Source of the DNA: Arthrobacter sp.
GTDB taxonomy: Bacteria; Actinomycetota; Actinomycetes; Actinomycetales; Micrococcaceae
Reading direction: 5' to 3'
DNA length: 33,999 nt
NCBI GenBank assembly: GCA_030147325.1
Contig: JASLAA010000008.1
Coordinates: 1-33,999 of the forward strand
The translations under genes and the position numbers were made by a program. The notes beneath the pieces are model-generated. The model was not told where the DNA came from. It was given only the letters and a program-made list of their open reading frames with translations, and ran no database searches. Positions 21,965 through 30,450 of the stretch are shown here, in pieces. The stretch's first letter is position 1, and every line of letters begins with the position of its first letter.

Positions 21965-22741
21965 TCATGCTCCTTCGGGTGCGGTGGGGCTGGTGGGCGA
22001 GACCGTTCTCTTCTCGACGCGCTTCTCGGCACCCGGCGCCAGCACCACGCGTTGGACGAAGATACCCGGGGTGTGGACCGAGCCTGGGTCGAGCTCCCCG
22101 GGTTCCACGAGTTCCTCCACCTCCGCGATGGTGATGCGCCCGGCCTGGGCGCACAGCGGGTTGAAGTTCATCGCGGTCGCGGAGAAGACGAGGTTGCCGT
22201 GGCGGTCGCCCTTCCAGGCATGCACCAGCGCGTAGTCCGGTCGCAGCGACTCCTCCAGCACGTAGTCGACGCCGTCGAAGGACCTGACCTCCTTGGGCTC
22301 GGACGCGATGGTCACGTTCCCCTCGGAGTCGTAGCGTTGCGGTAGGCCGCCCTCGCTGACCTGCGTGCCGACGCCCGCCGTCGTGTAGAAGGCCGGGATC
22401 CCCGCACCGCCGGCCCTCAGCTTCTCGGCGAGGGTGCCCTGCGGAGTGAGCACCACCTCCAGTTCACCGGAGAGGTACTGGCGCGCGAACTCCCTGTTCT
22501 CGCCCACGTAGGAACTGATCGTCCGGCGGATGCGGTGGTCGGACAGGAGGATCCCGAGCCCCCAGTCGTCCACGCCGCAGTTGTTGCTCACGGTCTCGAG
22601 GTCCGCCGTACCCTGGGCGTGCAGCGCGTCGATCAGCACCGCCGGGATCCCGCACAGGCCGAACCCGCCGACGGCAAGGGACGCCCCGTCGGGGATGTCC
22701 GCGACGGCCTCCGCCGCACTGTCCACCACTTTGTCGATCAC
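21965..22741 (-). CDS. scoA: 3-oxoacid (or dicarboxylate) CoA-transferase, subunit A
   Basis: Alpha subunit of a family I CoA-transferase, 258 residues. The signature GGFGLCGIPAVLIDAL near residue 24 and NNCGVDDWGLGILL follow the SCOT alpha pattern, as do GTLAEKLRAGGAGIPAFYT and ALVHAWKGDRHGNLVF. With ScoB it forms the active heteromer that activates acetoacetate at the end of leucine breakdown. GTG at 22741 has AAGGAG at good spacing. The 70-base gap from acd is the only loose junction in the operon, but has no clear terminator. Confidence 0.94.
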   Translation of the reverse strand: MIDKVVDSAAEAVADIPDGASLAVGGFGLCGIPAVLIDALHAQGTADLETVSNNCGVDDWGLGILLSDHRIRRTISSYVGENREFARQYLSGELEVVLTPQGTLAEKLRAGGAGIPAFYTTAGVGTQVSEGGLPQRYDSEGNVTIASEPKEVRSFDGVDYVLEESLRPDYALVHAWKGDRHGNLVFSATAMNFNPLCAQAGRITIAEVEELVEPGELDPGSVHTPGIFVQRVVLAPGAEKRVEKRTVSPTSPTAPEGA

Positions 22742-22811
22742 TGCTTCTCCTTCGTGTTGACGCGGATGCCCGCCCTGCGTGCCGGGCCGGGCGGACTGGA
22801 GGCCGATGGGA

Positions 22812-23984
22812 CTAGAGGCCGAGCTCCCGCGCGATCAGCATGAGTTGGACCTCCGTGGTCCCCTCACCGATCTCGAGGATCTTCGAGTCACGGTAGTGCC
22901 TGGACACCACGAACTCGTTGATGAAACCGTAGCCGCCGAAGATCTGGGTCGCATCGCGTGCGTTGTCCATCGCCGCCTCCCCCGCCACGAGCTTGGCGAT
23001 CGAGGCCTGCGTCTTGAACGGCTTACCGGCCAGCATGCGCGCTGCGGCGTCGTAGTAGGCCAGCCGGGCGGTGTGCGCGCGGACCTGCATGCGCGCGATC
23101 TTGAACTGGATGGACTGGTAGGAACCGATGGTGCTACCGAACGCCCGGCGCTCCCCGGCGTAACGGATCGACTGCTCCACGCAACCCTGCGCCGCGCCGG
23201 TGGCCAGGGCGGCGATGGCGATGCGGCCCTCGTCGAGGATCTGCAGGAAGTTGGCGTAGCCGCGACCCCTCGCACCGAGCAGGTTCGCTTCGGGTACCCG
23301 GACGTCCTTGAGCGTGAGCGGATGGGTGTCCGAGGCATTCCAGCCCACCTTGTTGTAGGCCTTCTCCGCGGTGAAGCCCGGCGTGTCGGAGGGCACCAGG
23401 ATGGTGGAGATCTCCTTCTTCACGGTCCCGTCCGGGCGTTCCGACGTGCCCGTGACGGCGGTGACGGTCACGAGGGAGGTGATATCGGTCCCCGAGTTGG
23501 TGATGAACTCCTTGGTCCCGTTGACGACCCACTCGGCACCAGCGGCGCCTTCCTCGAGCTTCGCCGTCGTCCTGGTACCCGAGGCATCGGACCCGGCCTC
23601 GGACTCCGTGAGGCCGAATCCGCCGAGCGCGCTGCCGGCAGCGAGGGACGGCAGCCACTGCTGCTTCTGCTCCTCCGTACCGAATCGGTAGATGGGCATG
23701 GCCCCGAGCGAGACCCCTGCTTCCAGCGTGATGGCGACCGACTGGTCCACGCGGGCCAGCTGCTCGAGCGCCAGGCACAGGGCGAAGTAGTCCCCGCCCA
23801 TGCCCCCGTACTCCTCGGGGAAGGGGAGCCCGAAGAGGCCCATGTCGCCCATCTGCTTGACCACCTCGTAGGGGAAGCTGTGCTCGGCGTCGTGCGTGGC
23901 GGAGACCGGCGCGACGACGTCGTCCGCGAACTCGCGGACGGTGTCGACGAGGTCCTGGTATTCCTCGCTGAGTTCGAAGTTCAT
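22812..23984 (-). CDS. Acyl-CoA dehydrogenase, probable isovaleryl-CoA/short branched-chain type
   Basis: Flavoprotein of 390 residues. It has all acyl-CoA dehydrogenase blocks: MNFELSEEYQDLVDTVREF, GFGLTESEAGSDASGTRTTA (FAD/substrate), QIFGGYGFINEF and GEGTTEVQLMLIAREL with the probable catalytic Glu374. Between the BCKDH genes and the methylcrotonyl-CoA carboxylase genes it should oxidise isovaleryl-CoA to 3-methylcrotonyl-CoA, like FadE19 (Rv2500c) in the matching locus. Its catalytic glutamate is in the MCAD position, unlike classical isovaleryl-CoA dehydrogenase (see findings), so 2-methylbutyryl- or isobutyryl-CoA are also possible substrates. ATG at 23984 overlaps the accA1 stop by four bases and follows AAGGGA. 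Confidence 0.94.
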   Translation of the reverse strand: MNFELSEEYQDLVDTVREFADDVVAPVSATHDAEHSFPYEVVKQMGDMGLFGLPFPEEYGGMGGDYFALCLALEQLARVDQSVAITLEAGVSLGAMPIYRFGTEEQKQQWLPSLAAGSALGGFGLTESEAGSDASGTRTTAKLEEGAAGAEWVVNGTKEFITNSGTDITSLVTVTAVTGTSERPDGTVKKEISTILVPSDTPGFTAEKAYNKVGWNASDTHPLTLKDVRVPEANLLGARGRGYANFLQILDEGRIAIAALATGAAQGCVEQSIRYAGERRAFGSTIGSYQSIQFKIARMQVRAHTARLAYYDAAARMLAGKPFKTQASIAKLVAGEAAMDNARDATQIFGGYGFINEFVVSRHYRDSKILEIGEGTTEVQLMLIARELGL

Positions 23985-26074
23985 GCTGTGTTCCCTTCCG
24001 TGGAACTGGAGGCGGGGCTGGATACGGGGCTGGATACGGGACTGGTCGGTGGTTGCGCCTCGATGGTCGCTACGACCTGCTGCGCCCGGACGAGGTCTCC
24101 GGGTTTCAGGGAGAGGCGGACGACGCCGGACAGTGCGGCGGTGAGCTGGTGCTCCATCTTCATGGCCTCCACGGCCAGGAGCACGTCACCGGCACGGACG
24201 GTCTCCCCGTCCGCGACGGACACGGACACGACAGTGCCCGGCATGGGGCTCCGGACGAGCGGGTCCGCCGCACCCTCCTCGCGCGAGATACCGGACAGCG
24301 CCGCATCGAGCAGCTCCCGCCGGCTCGGGCGGCGGACGCGGACGGACCAGCCCGCGTCGCCCAGCCAGACGGTGTCCCCCTCGACGTGGTGGTGCCGGCG
24401 GGTGCGGAGGCCGTCGATGGAAGCCGCGCCGGCACCGATGCTCACACTGACTGCGACGCCGTCGACGGTCGCCTGCCAGGCGGGACCTGCCCGCCGCAGG
24501 TGGACAGTCGCGGTCCCACCGTCGTGTTCGAGCGGCACGGCGCGCGGCCGGGCCGGGCCGAGGCGGAAGCCGTCACCGCGGTGCCAGGGCGAGCCGCCCG
24601 CGACGGAGGGTTCCGCCTCGACGAGCAGGACGGCGGCGAGCGCCAGATCGGCCGGGGTGGGGTGACGGAAGGCGAGAGCGGGCAGCTTCCGCTCGATCAG
24701 CGTGGTGTCGAGCCGCGCGGCGCGGACGTCGTCGTCATCGACGAGCAGGCGCAGGTACTCGATGTTCGTGTCCACCCCCAGCACCACGGTCCCCGCGAGG
24801 GCCGCGTCCAGGCGGTCGAGGGCCTGCCCGCGGTCCGGCCCCCAGGCGATGACCTTCGCGAGCAGCGGATCGTACGACGACGACACGCTCCCACCCGGAA
24901 GCAGCGAACTGTCCACCCTGATGCCCTCCCCCGCCGGCTCGGTGAGCGCGAGGATGGTCCCCGTCGAGGGGAGGAATCCCGCCTCCGGGTTCTCCGCATA
25001 GACGCGTGCCTCGACCGCGTGGCCGGTGAGGACGACGTCGTCCTGCGCCAGCGAGAGCTTCTCCCCGGCGGCGATGCGGATCTGCCACTCGACCAGGTCC
25101 ACGCCGGTCACCAGTTCGGTGACGGGGTGCTCGACCTGCAGCCGCGTGTTCATCTCCATGAAGAAGAATTCGTCCGGAGCGGCGTCGGAGACGAGGAACT
25201 CGACCGTCCCGGCTCCCGTGTAGTCGACGCTTCGTGCCGCGTCGCAGGCCGCCTCGCCGATCCGCCGGCGTGTGGCGTCGTCGAGCAGGGCGGACGGTGC
25301 CTCCTCGATGACCTTCTGGTGCCTGCGCTGCAGGGAACACTCGCGCTCGCCCAGGTGGATCACCGATCCGTGTCCGTCCGCGAGTACCTGGACCTCGATG
25401 TGCCGGGGCCGTTCGATGAGGCGCTCGAGGAACAGGGTGTCGTCGCCGAAGGCGCGGGCGGCGACCCGCCGCGCGGTGGCGAGGGTCCCGGGCAGTGCGT
25501 CGGCGTCGTGGACGGCGTGCATGCCCTTGCCGCCGCCACCCGCGGACGGCTTGATGAGGAGGGGGAAGCCGACGTCGGCGGCGGCCCGCAGGAGGTCGGC
25601 GTCGGTGAGGCCCGGCTCGGCGATCCCCGGCACCACGGGTACGCCGGATGCGGCCACGTGGTTCTTCGAGCGGATCTTGTCCCCCATCACGTTCAGCGCG
25701 TGCACGGAGGGGCCGATGAACACGATTCCGGCCTCCTGCAGTGCCTCGGCGAATCCGGCGTTCTCGCTGAGGAACCCGTACCCGGGGTGGACCGCGCCGG
25801 CACCGGTCCGGCGGCAGGCGTCGATGACGGCGGGGATGGAGAGGTAGCTGTCCGCGGGAGCCGCGCCACCGATGCGGACGGCGACGTCCGCCTCGAGGAC
25901 ATGGCGGGCTCCGGCGTCGGCGTCGCTGTGCACGGCGACGGAGCGCAGGCCGAGTGCGCGGATGGTCCGGAGGACCCGGACGGCGATCTCGCCGCGGTTC
26001 GCCACGAGGACGGTGTCGAAGGGCCGGGCCGGGATCGGCTGGGTCAGGAGTGGCTGGGTCACGCTGGGAGTCAT
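23981..26074 (-). CDS. accA1: Biotin-dependent acyl-CoA carboxylase alpha subunit, probable methylcrotonyl-CoA carboxylase
   Basis: Protein of 697 residues joining biotin carboxylase and biotin carrier domains. Visible are the N-domain VLVANRGEIAVRVLRTIRAL, the ATP-grasp loop KPSAGGGGKGMHAV, the catalytic stretch EMNTRLQVEHPVTE, and near the C-terminus VEAMKMEHQ with biotinyl-Lys about residue 639. A Ser/Pro-rich tail (SPVSSPVSSPAS) follows. With AccD1 it should carboxylate 3-methylcrotonyl-CoA, as AccA1/AccD1 do in M. tuberculosis. ATG at 26074 is listed; GTG at 26083 (GTGA overlap with the accD1 stop) is an alternative. Both have weak ribosome sites, so translation is probably coupled. Confidence 0.95.
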   Translation of the reverse strand: MTPSVTQPLLTQPIPARPFDTVLVANRGEIAVRVLRTIRALGLRSVAVHSDADAGARHVLEADVAVRIGGAAPADSYLSIPAVIDACRRTGAGAVHPGYGFLSENAGFAEALQEAGIVFIGPSVHALNVMGDKIRSKNHVAASGVPVVPGIAEPGLTDADLLRAAADVGFPLLIKPSAGGGGKGMHAVHDADALPGTLATARRVAARAFGDDTLFLERLIERPRHIEVQVLADGHGSVIHLGERECSLQRRHQKVIEEAPSALLDDATRRRIGEAACDAARSVDYTGAGTVEFLVSDAAPDEFFFMEMNTRLQVEHPVTELVTGVDLVEWQIRIAAGEKLSLAQDDVVLTGHAVEARVYAENPEAGFLPSTGTILALTEPAGEGIRVDSSLLPGGSVSSSYDPLLAKVIAWGPDRGQALDRLDAALAGTVVLGVDTNIEYLRLLVDDDDVRAARLDTTLIERKLPALAFRHPTPADLALAAVLLVEAEPSVAGGSPWHRGDGFRLGPARPRAVPLEHDGGTATVHLRRAGPAWQATVDGVAVSVSIGAGAASIDGLRTRRHHHVEGDTVWLGDAGWSVRVRRPSRRELLDAALSGISREEGAADPLVRSPMPGTVVSVSVADGETVRAGDVLLAVEAMKMEHQLTAALSGVVRLSLKPGDLVRAQQVVATIEAQPPTSPVSSPVSSPASSSTEGNTA
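24013..24048. repeat. 12-bp tandem repeat in the accA1 tail
   Basis: Two identical 12-base units (cggggctggata, 24013 and 24025) and a degenerate third encode the repeated Ser-Pro-Val-Ser tail after the biotin domain. The unit keeps the reading frame. Confidence 0.75.
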
Positions 26075-26079
26075 CTGGT

Positions 26080-27693
26080 TCACATCCGGAAGAGGCCGAA
26101 GGAGGTGTCGGGCAGTGGCGCGCCGGCGCAGACGTCGAGGGCCAGTCCGAGGACGGTCCGGGTGTCCGCAGGATCGATCACCCCGTCGTCCCACAGGCGG
26201 GCGGTGGAGTAGTAGGGGTTGCCCTGGGCCTCGTACTGGTCGCGGATCGGCGCGCGGAACGCCTCCTCGTCCTCGCTGGACCAGTCCTCGCCGCGTGCCT
26301 CGAGCTGGTCCCGCTTCACCGTCGCCAGGACCGCGGACGCCTGGTTGCCACCCATCACGGAGATCCGGCCGGCGGGCCACATCCAGAGGAAGCGCGGGGA
26401 GAACGCCCTCCCGCACATGGAGTAGTTCCCCGCACCGAAGGATCCGCCGACGACGACGGTCAGTTTCGGCACCCTGCAGGTCGCGACGGCGGTGACCATC
26501 TTGGCGCCGTTCTTCGCGATACCTCCGGCCTCGTAGTCCTTGCCGACCATGAAACCGGACAGGTTCTGCAGGAATACCAGCGGGATGCCGCGCTGGTCGC
26601 AGAGCTCGATGAAGTGCGCGCCCTTGAGGGCCGACTCGCTGAACAGCACCCCGTTGTTGGCGACGATGCCCACACGGTGGCCGTGGATCGTGGCGAATCC
26701 CGTGACGAGCGTGGCCCCGTACTCCCGCTTGAACTCGTGGAAGAGGGAGCCGTCCACGAGCCGGGCGATGATCTCCCGGGCGTCGTAGGCCGCGTTGACG
26801 TCCGTCGGTACGGCCCCGTAGAGCTCGTCCTCCCGCACGACGGGGTCCGCCACCCGGACGCCGGCGGGCGATGCCGGGACCGCCGTGGGTGGCGCCAGCG
26901 TGGCGATGATGTCCCGCACGATCTCCAGCGCGTGCTGGTCGTTCTCCGCCAGGTGGTCCGTGACGCCGGAGACACGCGAGTGGACCTCCCCTCCGCCGAG
27001 CTCCTCCGCCGTGACCACCTCGCCGATCGCTGCTTTCACGAGCGGCGGCCCGCCCAGGAAGATGGTGCCCTGGTTGCGGACGATCACGGTCTCGTCGCTC
27101 ATGGCGGGCACGTAGGCGCCCCCGGCGGTGCAGCTGCCCATCACCGCCGCGATCTGCGGGATCTTGCGTGCCGACATGGTGGCCTGGTTGTAGAAGATCC
27201 GGCCGAAGTGGTTGCGGTCCGGGAAGACGTCGTCCTGGCGCGGCAGGAAAGCACCCCCGGAATCGACGAGGTAGATGCAGGGCAGATTGTTCTCGAGGGC
27301 GATCTCCTGCGCTCGGAGATGCTTCTTCACCGTCATCGGGTAGTAGGTGCCGCCCTTGACCGTGGCGTCGTTCGAGATCACCAGGACGTGGCGTCCGTGG
27401 ACCAGACCGATCCCGGCGATGACGCCGGCGCCCGGACAGTCGTCGTCGTACATGCCGTTCGCGGCCAGCGGCGCGATCTCCAGGAAGGGGCTGCCGTCGT
27501 CGAGGAGCCGGTCCACCCGTTCACGCGGGAGGAGCTTGCCCCGGGCCAGGTGCCGCTCGCGGGCTCGCTCGGGACCTCCGCGGGCGGCGGTGGCCAGGCG
27601 GCGCCGCAGGTCCCCGACGAGTTCCCGCTGGGACGCACTGTTGGTGGCGAACGCCGCTGAGAGCGGATCGACCTTCGACGTCAGGGTCTCCAT
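26080..27693 (-). CDS. accD1: Acyl-CoA carboxylase carboxyltransferase subunit, probable methylcrotonyl-CoA carboxylase beta
   Basis: Carboxyltransferase of 537 residues with two crotonase-like halves. Typical blocks include ARGKLLPRERVDRLLD, YLVDSGGAFLPRQDDVFPD, AAVMGSCTAGGAYVPAMSDE and, in the second half, FLQNLSGFMVGKDYEAGGIAKNGAKMV (in pieces FLQNLSGFMVG and GIAKNGAKMV) and GGSFGAGNYSMCGRAFSPRF. The length and these blocks fit methylcrotonyl-CoA carboxylase beta better than propionyl-CoA carboxylase. ATG at 27693 follows GAGGAAG. It is the first gene of the leucine operon and is divergent from the TetR gene, with a promoter and two operator-like repeats in the 122-base gap. Confidence 0.95.
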   Translation of the reverse strand: METLTSKVDPLSAAFATNSASQRELVGDLRRRLATAARGGPERARERHLARGKLLPRERVDRLLDDGSPFLEIAPLAANGMYDDDCPGAGVIAGIGLVHGRHVLVISNDATVKGGTYYPMTVKKHLRAQEIALENNLPCIYLVDSGGAFLPRQDDVFPDRNHFGRIFYNQATMSARKIPQIAAVMGSCTAGGAYVPAMSDETVIVRNQGTIFLGGPPLVKAAIGEVVTAEELGGGEVHSRVSGVTDHLAENDQHALEIVRDIIATLAPPTAVPASPAGVRVADPVVREDELYGAVPTDVNAAYDAREIIARLVDGSLFHEFKREYGATLVTGFATIHGHRVGIVANNGVLFSESALKGAHFIELCDQRGIPLVFLQNLSGFMVGKDYEAGGIAKNGAKMVTAVATCRVPKLTVVVGGSFGAGNYSMCGRAFSPRFLWMWPAGRISVMGGNQASAVLATVKRDQLEARGEDWSSEDEEAFRAPIRDQYEAQGNPYYSTARLWDDGVIDPADTRTVLGLALDVCAGAPLPDTSFGLFRM

Positions 27694-27718
27694 CGACTAC
27701 TTCCTCGCGCCAGGTTGA

Positions 27719-27734
27719 GTTAGCAGGTACTAAC
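27719..27734. promoter_or_regulatory. Operator-like inverted repeat 1 (accD1/TetR intergenic)
   Basis: GTTAG and CTAAC flank six bases (gttagcaggtactaac). The site falls at the predicted accD1 transcription start. It shares the GTTAG half-site with repeat 2, whose centre is 25 bases away, as expected for two sites of one dimeric TetR protein. Confidence 0.6.
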
Positions 27735-27741
27735 CGGGATC

Positions 27742-27770
27742 AGGTTAGTGGTCATTAACCCGGATGTCCA
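27742..27770 (-). promoter_or_regulatory. Promoter of the accD1 leucine-catabolism operon
   Basis: On the minus strand, -35 TGGACA (27765-27770, 5 of 6 to TTGACA) is spaced exactly 17 bases from -10 TAACCT (27742-27747). The predicted start is near 27735, giving a leader of about 42 bases before the ATG at 27693. Confidence 0.55.
27743..27760. promoter_or_regulatory. Operator-like inverted repeat 2 (accD1/TetR intergenic)
   Basis: The 18-base sequence ggttagtggtcattaacc pairs at 7 of 9 positions. It overlaps the -10 element and spacer of the proposed accD1 promoter, so a protein bound here would block transcription of the operon. Confidence 0.65.
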
Positions 27771-27815
27771 TCAGAATGAGGTGGACGACTCCCCCGGCGC
27801 ACGACAAGGACCTGC

Positions 27816-28427
27816 ATGGAGGCACTGCCCGCCCATTACCGCGCGACCGGTCGAAGCATCGCAAAGGCCTCCCGACGCGCGGCCCTCCTCGATGCCGCCG
27901 CGCAGCTGTTCGCCGACCGCGGCTACAACGGAGTGTCCATCGAGGATCTCGGCGCAGCTGCGGGAGTGAGCGGACCCGCGGTCTACCGCCACTTCACGGG
28001 CAAGCCGTCCGTCCTCTCCGCCCTCCTGACGGGCGTCAGCGAGGATCTGCTCGAAGGGGGCAGGGCGGTCGCGGACGAGGCGCGTACTCCCGAGGAGGCA
28101 CTGAAGGAGCTCATCCGGTTCCAGGTCCAGTTCGCCCTGAGCAACGCCAACGTGATCCGCGTGCAGGACCGGGACCTCGCCTCCCTGCCGCACGACGACG
28201 AACGCGCCGTGCGCTCCCTGCAGCGCAGCTATGTGCAGGTGTGGGTGGACCAGCTCGCGGCACACCGCCCCGACACGGAGCGCTCGCTCCTCCGGCGCAG
28301 GGTGCACGCGGTGTTCGGCCTGATCAACTCGACGCCCCACACCGCGCACGGCACCACGTCATCGGGCGACCGCGACCTCCTCCAGGAGCTCCTGCAGGAC
28401 ATGGCCTGGGCCGCCCTGACGGTGTGA
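27816..28427 (+). CDS. TetR-family regulator of the leucine operon
   Basis: Repressor-type protein of 203 residues. The N-terminal HTH (about 20-65) reads RRAALLDAAAQLFADRGY, SIEDLGAAAGVSGPAVYRHF; the rest is the helical ligand domain. Divergent from accD1 with two shared operator-like sites, it occupies the place of Rv2506 in M. tuberculosis. I infer that it represses accD1-citE and probably itself, released by a CoA thioester of the pathway; the ligand cannot be read from sequence. ATG at 27816 follows AAGGACC at normal spacing. Confidence 0.92.
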   Translation: MEALPAHYRATGRSIAKASRRAALLDAAAQLFADRGYNGVSIEDLGAAAGVSGPAVYRHFTGKPSVLSALLTGVSEDLLEGGRAVADEARTPEEALKELIRFQVQFALSNANVIRVQDRDLASLPHDDERAVRSLQRSYVQVWVDQLAAHRPDTERSLLRRRVHAVFGLINSTPHTAHGTTSSGDRDLLQELLQDMAWAALTV

Positions 28428-28527
28428 CGGTGGCGCCCACGCGCATCCCGCACCGCCTAGTACGCTGAAGCCACGAAGAGTTCCGGCCGAGCGCCTGCCC
28501 GGCCACCCACCGACTGAAAGTACCGCT

Positions 28528-28995
28528 GTGATCACGCTACGTCCCGTTGAAGCTTCCGACCTCGACGCGTTCTTCTCGCACCAGCTGGACCCGAGCGCGA
28601 ACCACATGGCGGCGTTCGGCGCGAAGAATCCCGCCGACCGCGGCGTCTTCGACAACCACTGGCAGGACATCCTCAACGACGGCAAGATCACGGTGCGCTC
28701 CATCCTCTCCAAAGGCGAGGTGGTCGGCAGCATCCTCGCGTACCACGACGGCGACGTGCCGGAGATCAGCTACTGGATCGACCGTTCCCGCTGGGGTCAG
28801 GGGATCACCACCGCCGCTGTCGGCCAGTTCCTCAACGAGGTCACCGATCGGCCCATCCGCGCGCGGGCCGTTGCCGACAACACGAGCTCCATCCGGATCC
28901 TCGAGCGCTGGGGCTTCCAGCACGTCGGCGAAGCGCAGGGCTTCGCCCCTGCCCGTGGCGCCGTGGTCCGCGAACTCATCCTCGAACTGCCGTAG
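28528..28995 (+). CDS. GNAT-family N-acetyltransferase
   Basis: Acetyltransferase of 155 residues, RimJ/RimL-like. MITLRPVEASDLDAFFSHQLD opens it, the acetyl-CoA loop is RSRWGQGITTAAVGQFL (about 87-103) and the C-terminal part NTSSIRILERWGFQHVGEA is typical. The substrate is unknown. The start is GTG at 28528; the ribosome site (GAAAG) is weak. It lies 100 bases after the TetR gene on the same strand and convergent to bkdC. It has no obvious part in leucine catabolism. Confidence 0.9.
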   Translation: MITLRPVEASDLDAFFSHQLDPSANHMAAFGAKNPADRGVFDNHWQDILNDGKITVRSILSKGEVVGSILAYHDGDVPEISYWIDRSRWGQGITTAAVGQFLNEVTDRPIRARAVADNTSSIRILERWGFQHVGEAQGFAPARGAVVRELILELP

Positions 28996-28996
28996 G

Positions 28997-29018
28997 CCGC
29001 CCGCAGGACGACGGGCGG
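28997..29018. terminator. Hairpin between the convergent GNAT gene and bkdC
   Basis: Perfect arms ccgcccg (28997-29003) and cgggcgg (29012-29018) with an eight-base loop lie just after the GNAT stop in a 60-base convergent gap. There is no T-run. It probably helps end one or both transcripts. Confidence 0.45.
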
Positions 29019-29044
29019 AATCACGCCGGCAGGACGACGGGCGG
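29003..29044. repeat. 16-bp direct repeat in the GNAT/bkdC gap
   Basis: The sequence gcaggacgacgggcgg occurs at 29003-29018 and again, identical, at 29029-29044 (period 26). Only the first copy forms the full hairpin with its left flank. Confidence 0.7.
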
Positions 29045-29055
29045 CAGGTCGCCGG

Positions 29056-30450
29056 CTAGACCATCGTCAGGACCATCGCCGGGTTCCGCAGGATGGTCCC
29101 GACGTCGGACAGGAAGCGGGAGCCCTGTTCCCCGTCGACGAGTCGGTGGTCGAAGGACAGGCTGAGCGTCATGACGGAGCGCAGGGCGACGGCGCCCTGA
29201 TACTCCCAGGGCATGCTCCGCACCGCGCCCATGGCGAGGATGGCAGCCTCTCCCGGGTTGAGGATCGGGGTGCCCGCGTCGATGCCGAAGACCCCGATGT
29301 TCGTGATGGAGATGGTGCCGCCGGAGAGCTCGGCCGGTGCCGTCCTCCCGGCACGAGCGGTCTCCGTCAGCGTGCCCAGGGCCCGTGCGAGGTCCACCAG
29401 GGCGAGGGACTGCGCCGCCTTGATGTTCGGCACGAGCAGCCCTCGCGGCGTCGCGGCGGCGATCCCGAGATTGACGTCCGCGTACTGCACGATCTCCTGC
29501 GCCGCGTCGTCCCACGACGAGTTGAGGGTCGGATTCCGCGCGACGGCGATGCAGACGGCCTTGCACACGATCGTCAGCGGCGTCACCCTGGTGCCGTCGA
29601 AGGCGCGCCCCGCCCTCAGCTCGGCGAGCAGTTCCATGGTCGGCGTGACGTCGACGGTGAGGAACTCGGTCACGTGCGGCGCGGTGAAGGCGCTCGCCAC
29701 CATGGCCGCCGCCGTGTGCTTCCGCATCCCCCGGATGGCGGTGCGGGTCTCCCCTGGCACGGCGTTCGCCGCTGACCCCGGAGTCGACGACGGTGCGGCC
29801 GCAGGAGCAGCGGCTGCAGGAGCACCACCCGCAGGAGCGAGGGCGGCGAGGACGTCGGAGCGGGTGATGAGGGATCCGGGCCCCGTACCCGTGACGTCGT
29901 CGAGGATCACCCCGAGGTCGCGTGCGAGTTTGCGGACGGGCGGCGTGGAGCGCGGACGCTCGGAGCGACGCACGGCGCCGGGTGGGCCCGGGGGTACTGC
30001 CGGAAGGGACACGGCAGCGGAGATCGGACTGGCAGTCGGCGCTTCGGCGACGGACGCGAGTGCGCGGATCCGTCGCTGCGGACGCCCGCCCTTCTCGACG
30101 GCGGCCCCGTACCCCACGAGGTTCGGTTCCCGCTTTGCAGCCGGCTCCTCCGCGGTGGCCTGCGCGGTTGCACCGGCGTCGTCGTGCACCACCGCGAAGG
30201 AGACGATCGGCGCTCCGACATCGACGACGGAGCCGGCGGCCTCGTGCAGGCGCACAACCGTGCCGGCGTACGGCGACGGCAACTCGACGACGGCCTTGGC
30301 GGTCTCGACGTCGGCGATGACCTGGTTCAGTTCCACGGTGTCGCCCTCGGCCACGTGCCAGCGGACGATCTCCGATTCGGTCAGCCCCTCCCCGAGGTCG
30401 GGCAGGCGGAACTCGTGGACGCGGCTGGTGGTCTCCGGTGCGGTGGTCAT
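29056..30450 (-). CDS. bkdC: Branched-chain alpha-keto acid dehydrogenase E2 (dihydrolipoamide acyltransferase)
   Basis: Core acyltransferase of the BCKDH complex, 464 residues. It has one N-terminal lipoyl domain with Lys52 in DVETAKAVVEL, a Pro/Ala-rich linker, a peripheral-subunit-binding domain (about 165-205, STPPVRKLARDLGVILDDV and GSLITRSDVL), a second Ala/Pro linker, and the catalytic domain with SFDHRLVDG (His435, Asp439). A single lipoyl domain and the gene order fit BCKDH rather than pyruvate dehydrogenase E2. ATG at 30450 overlaps the bkdB stop by four bases and follows GAGGAAG. No E3 gene is nearby; a shared Lpd must serve. Confidence 0.94.
   Translation of the reverse strand: MTTAPETTSRVHEFRLPDLGEGLTESEIVRWHVAEGDTVELNQVIADVETAKAVVELPSPYAGTVVRLHEAAGSVVDVGAPIVSFAVVHDDAGATAQATAEEPAAKREPNLVGYGAAVEKGGRPQRRIRALASVAEAPTASPISAAVSLPAVPPGPPGAVRRSERPRSTPPVRKLARDLGVILDDVTGTGPGSLITRSDVLAALAPAGGAPAAAAPAAAPSSTPGSAANAVPGETRTAIRGMRKHTAAAMVASAFTAPHVTEFLTVDVTPTMELLAELRAGRAFDGTRVTPLTIVCKAVCIAVARNPTLNSSWDDAAQEIVQYADVNLGIAAATPRGLLVPNIKAAQSLALVDLARALGTLTETARAGRTAPAELSGGTISITNIGVFGIDAGTPILNPGEAAILAMGAVRSMPWEYQGAVALRSVMTLSLSFDHRLVDGEQGSRFLSDVGTILRNPAMVLTMV

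Noticed and set aside
22779..26212. Long plus-strand frames opposite acd and accA1
   Set aside because: Both strands are open because of GC bias; only the minus strand shows conserved acyl-CoA dehydrogenase and biotin carboxylase motifs.
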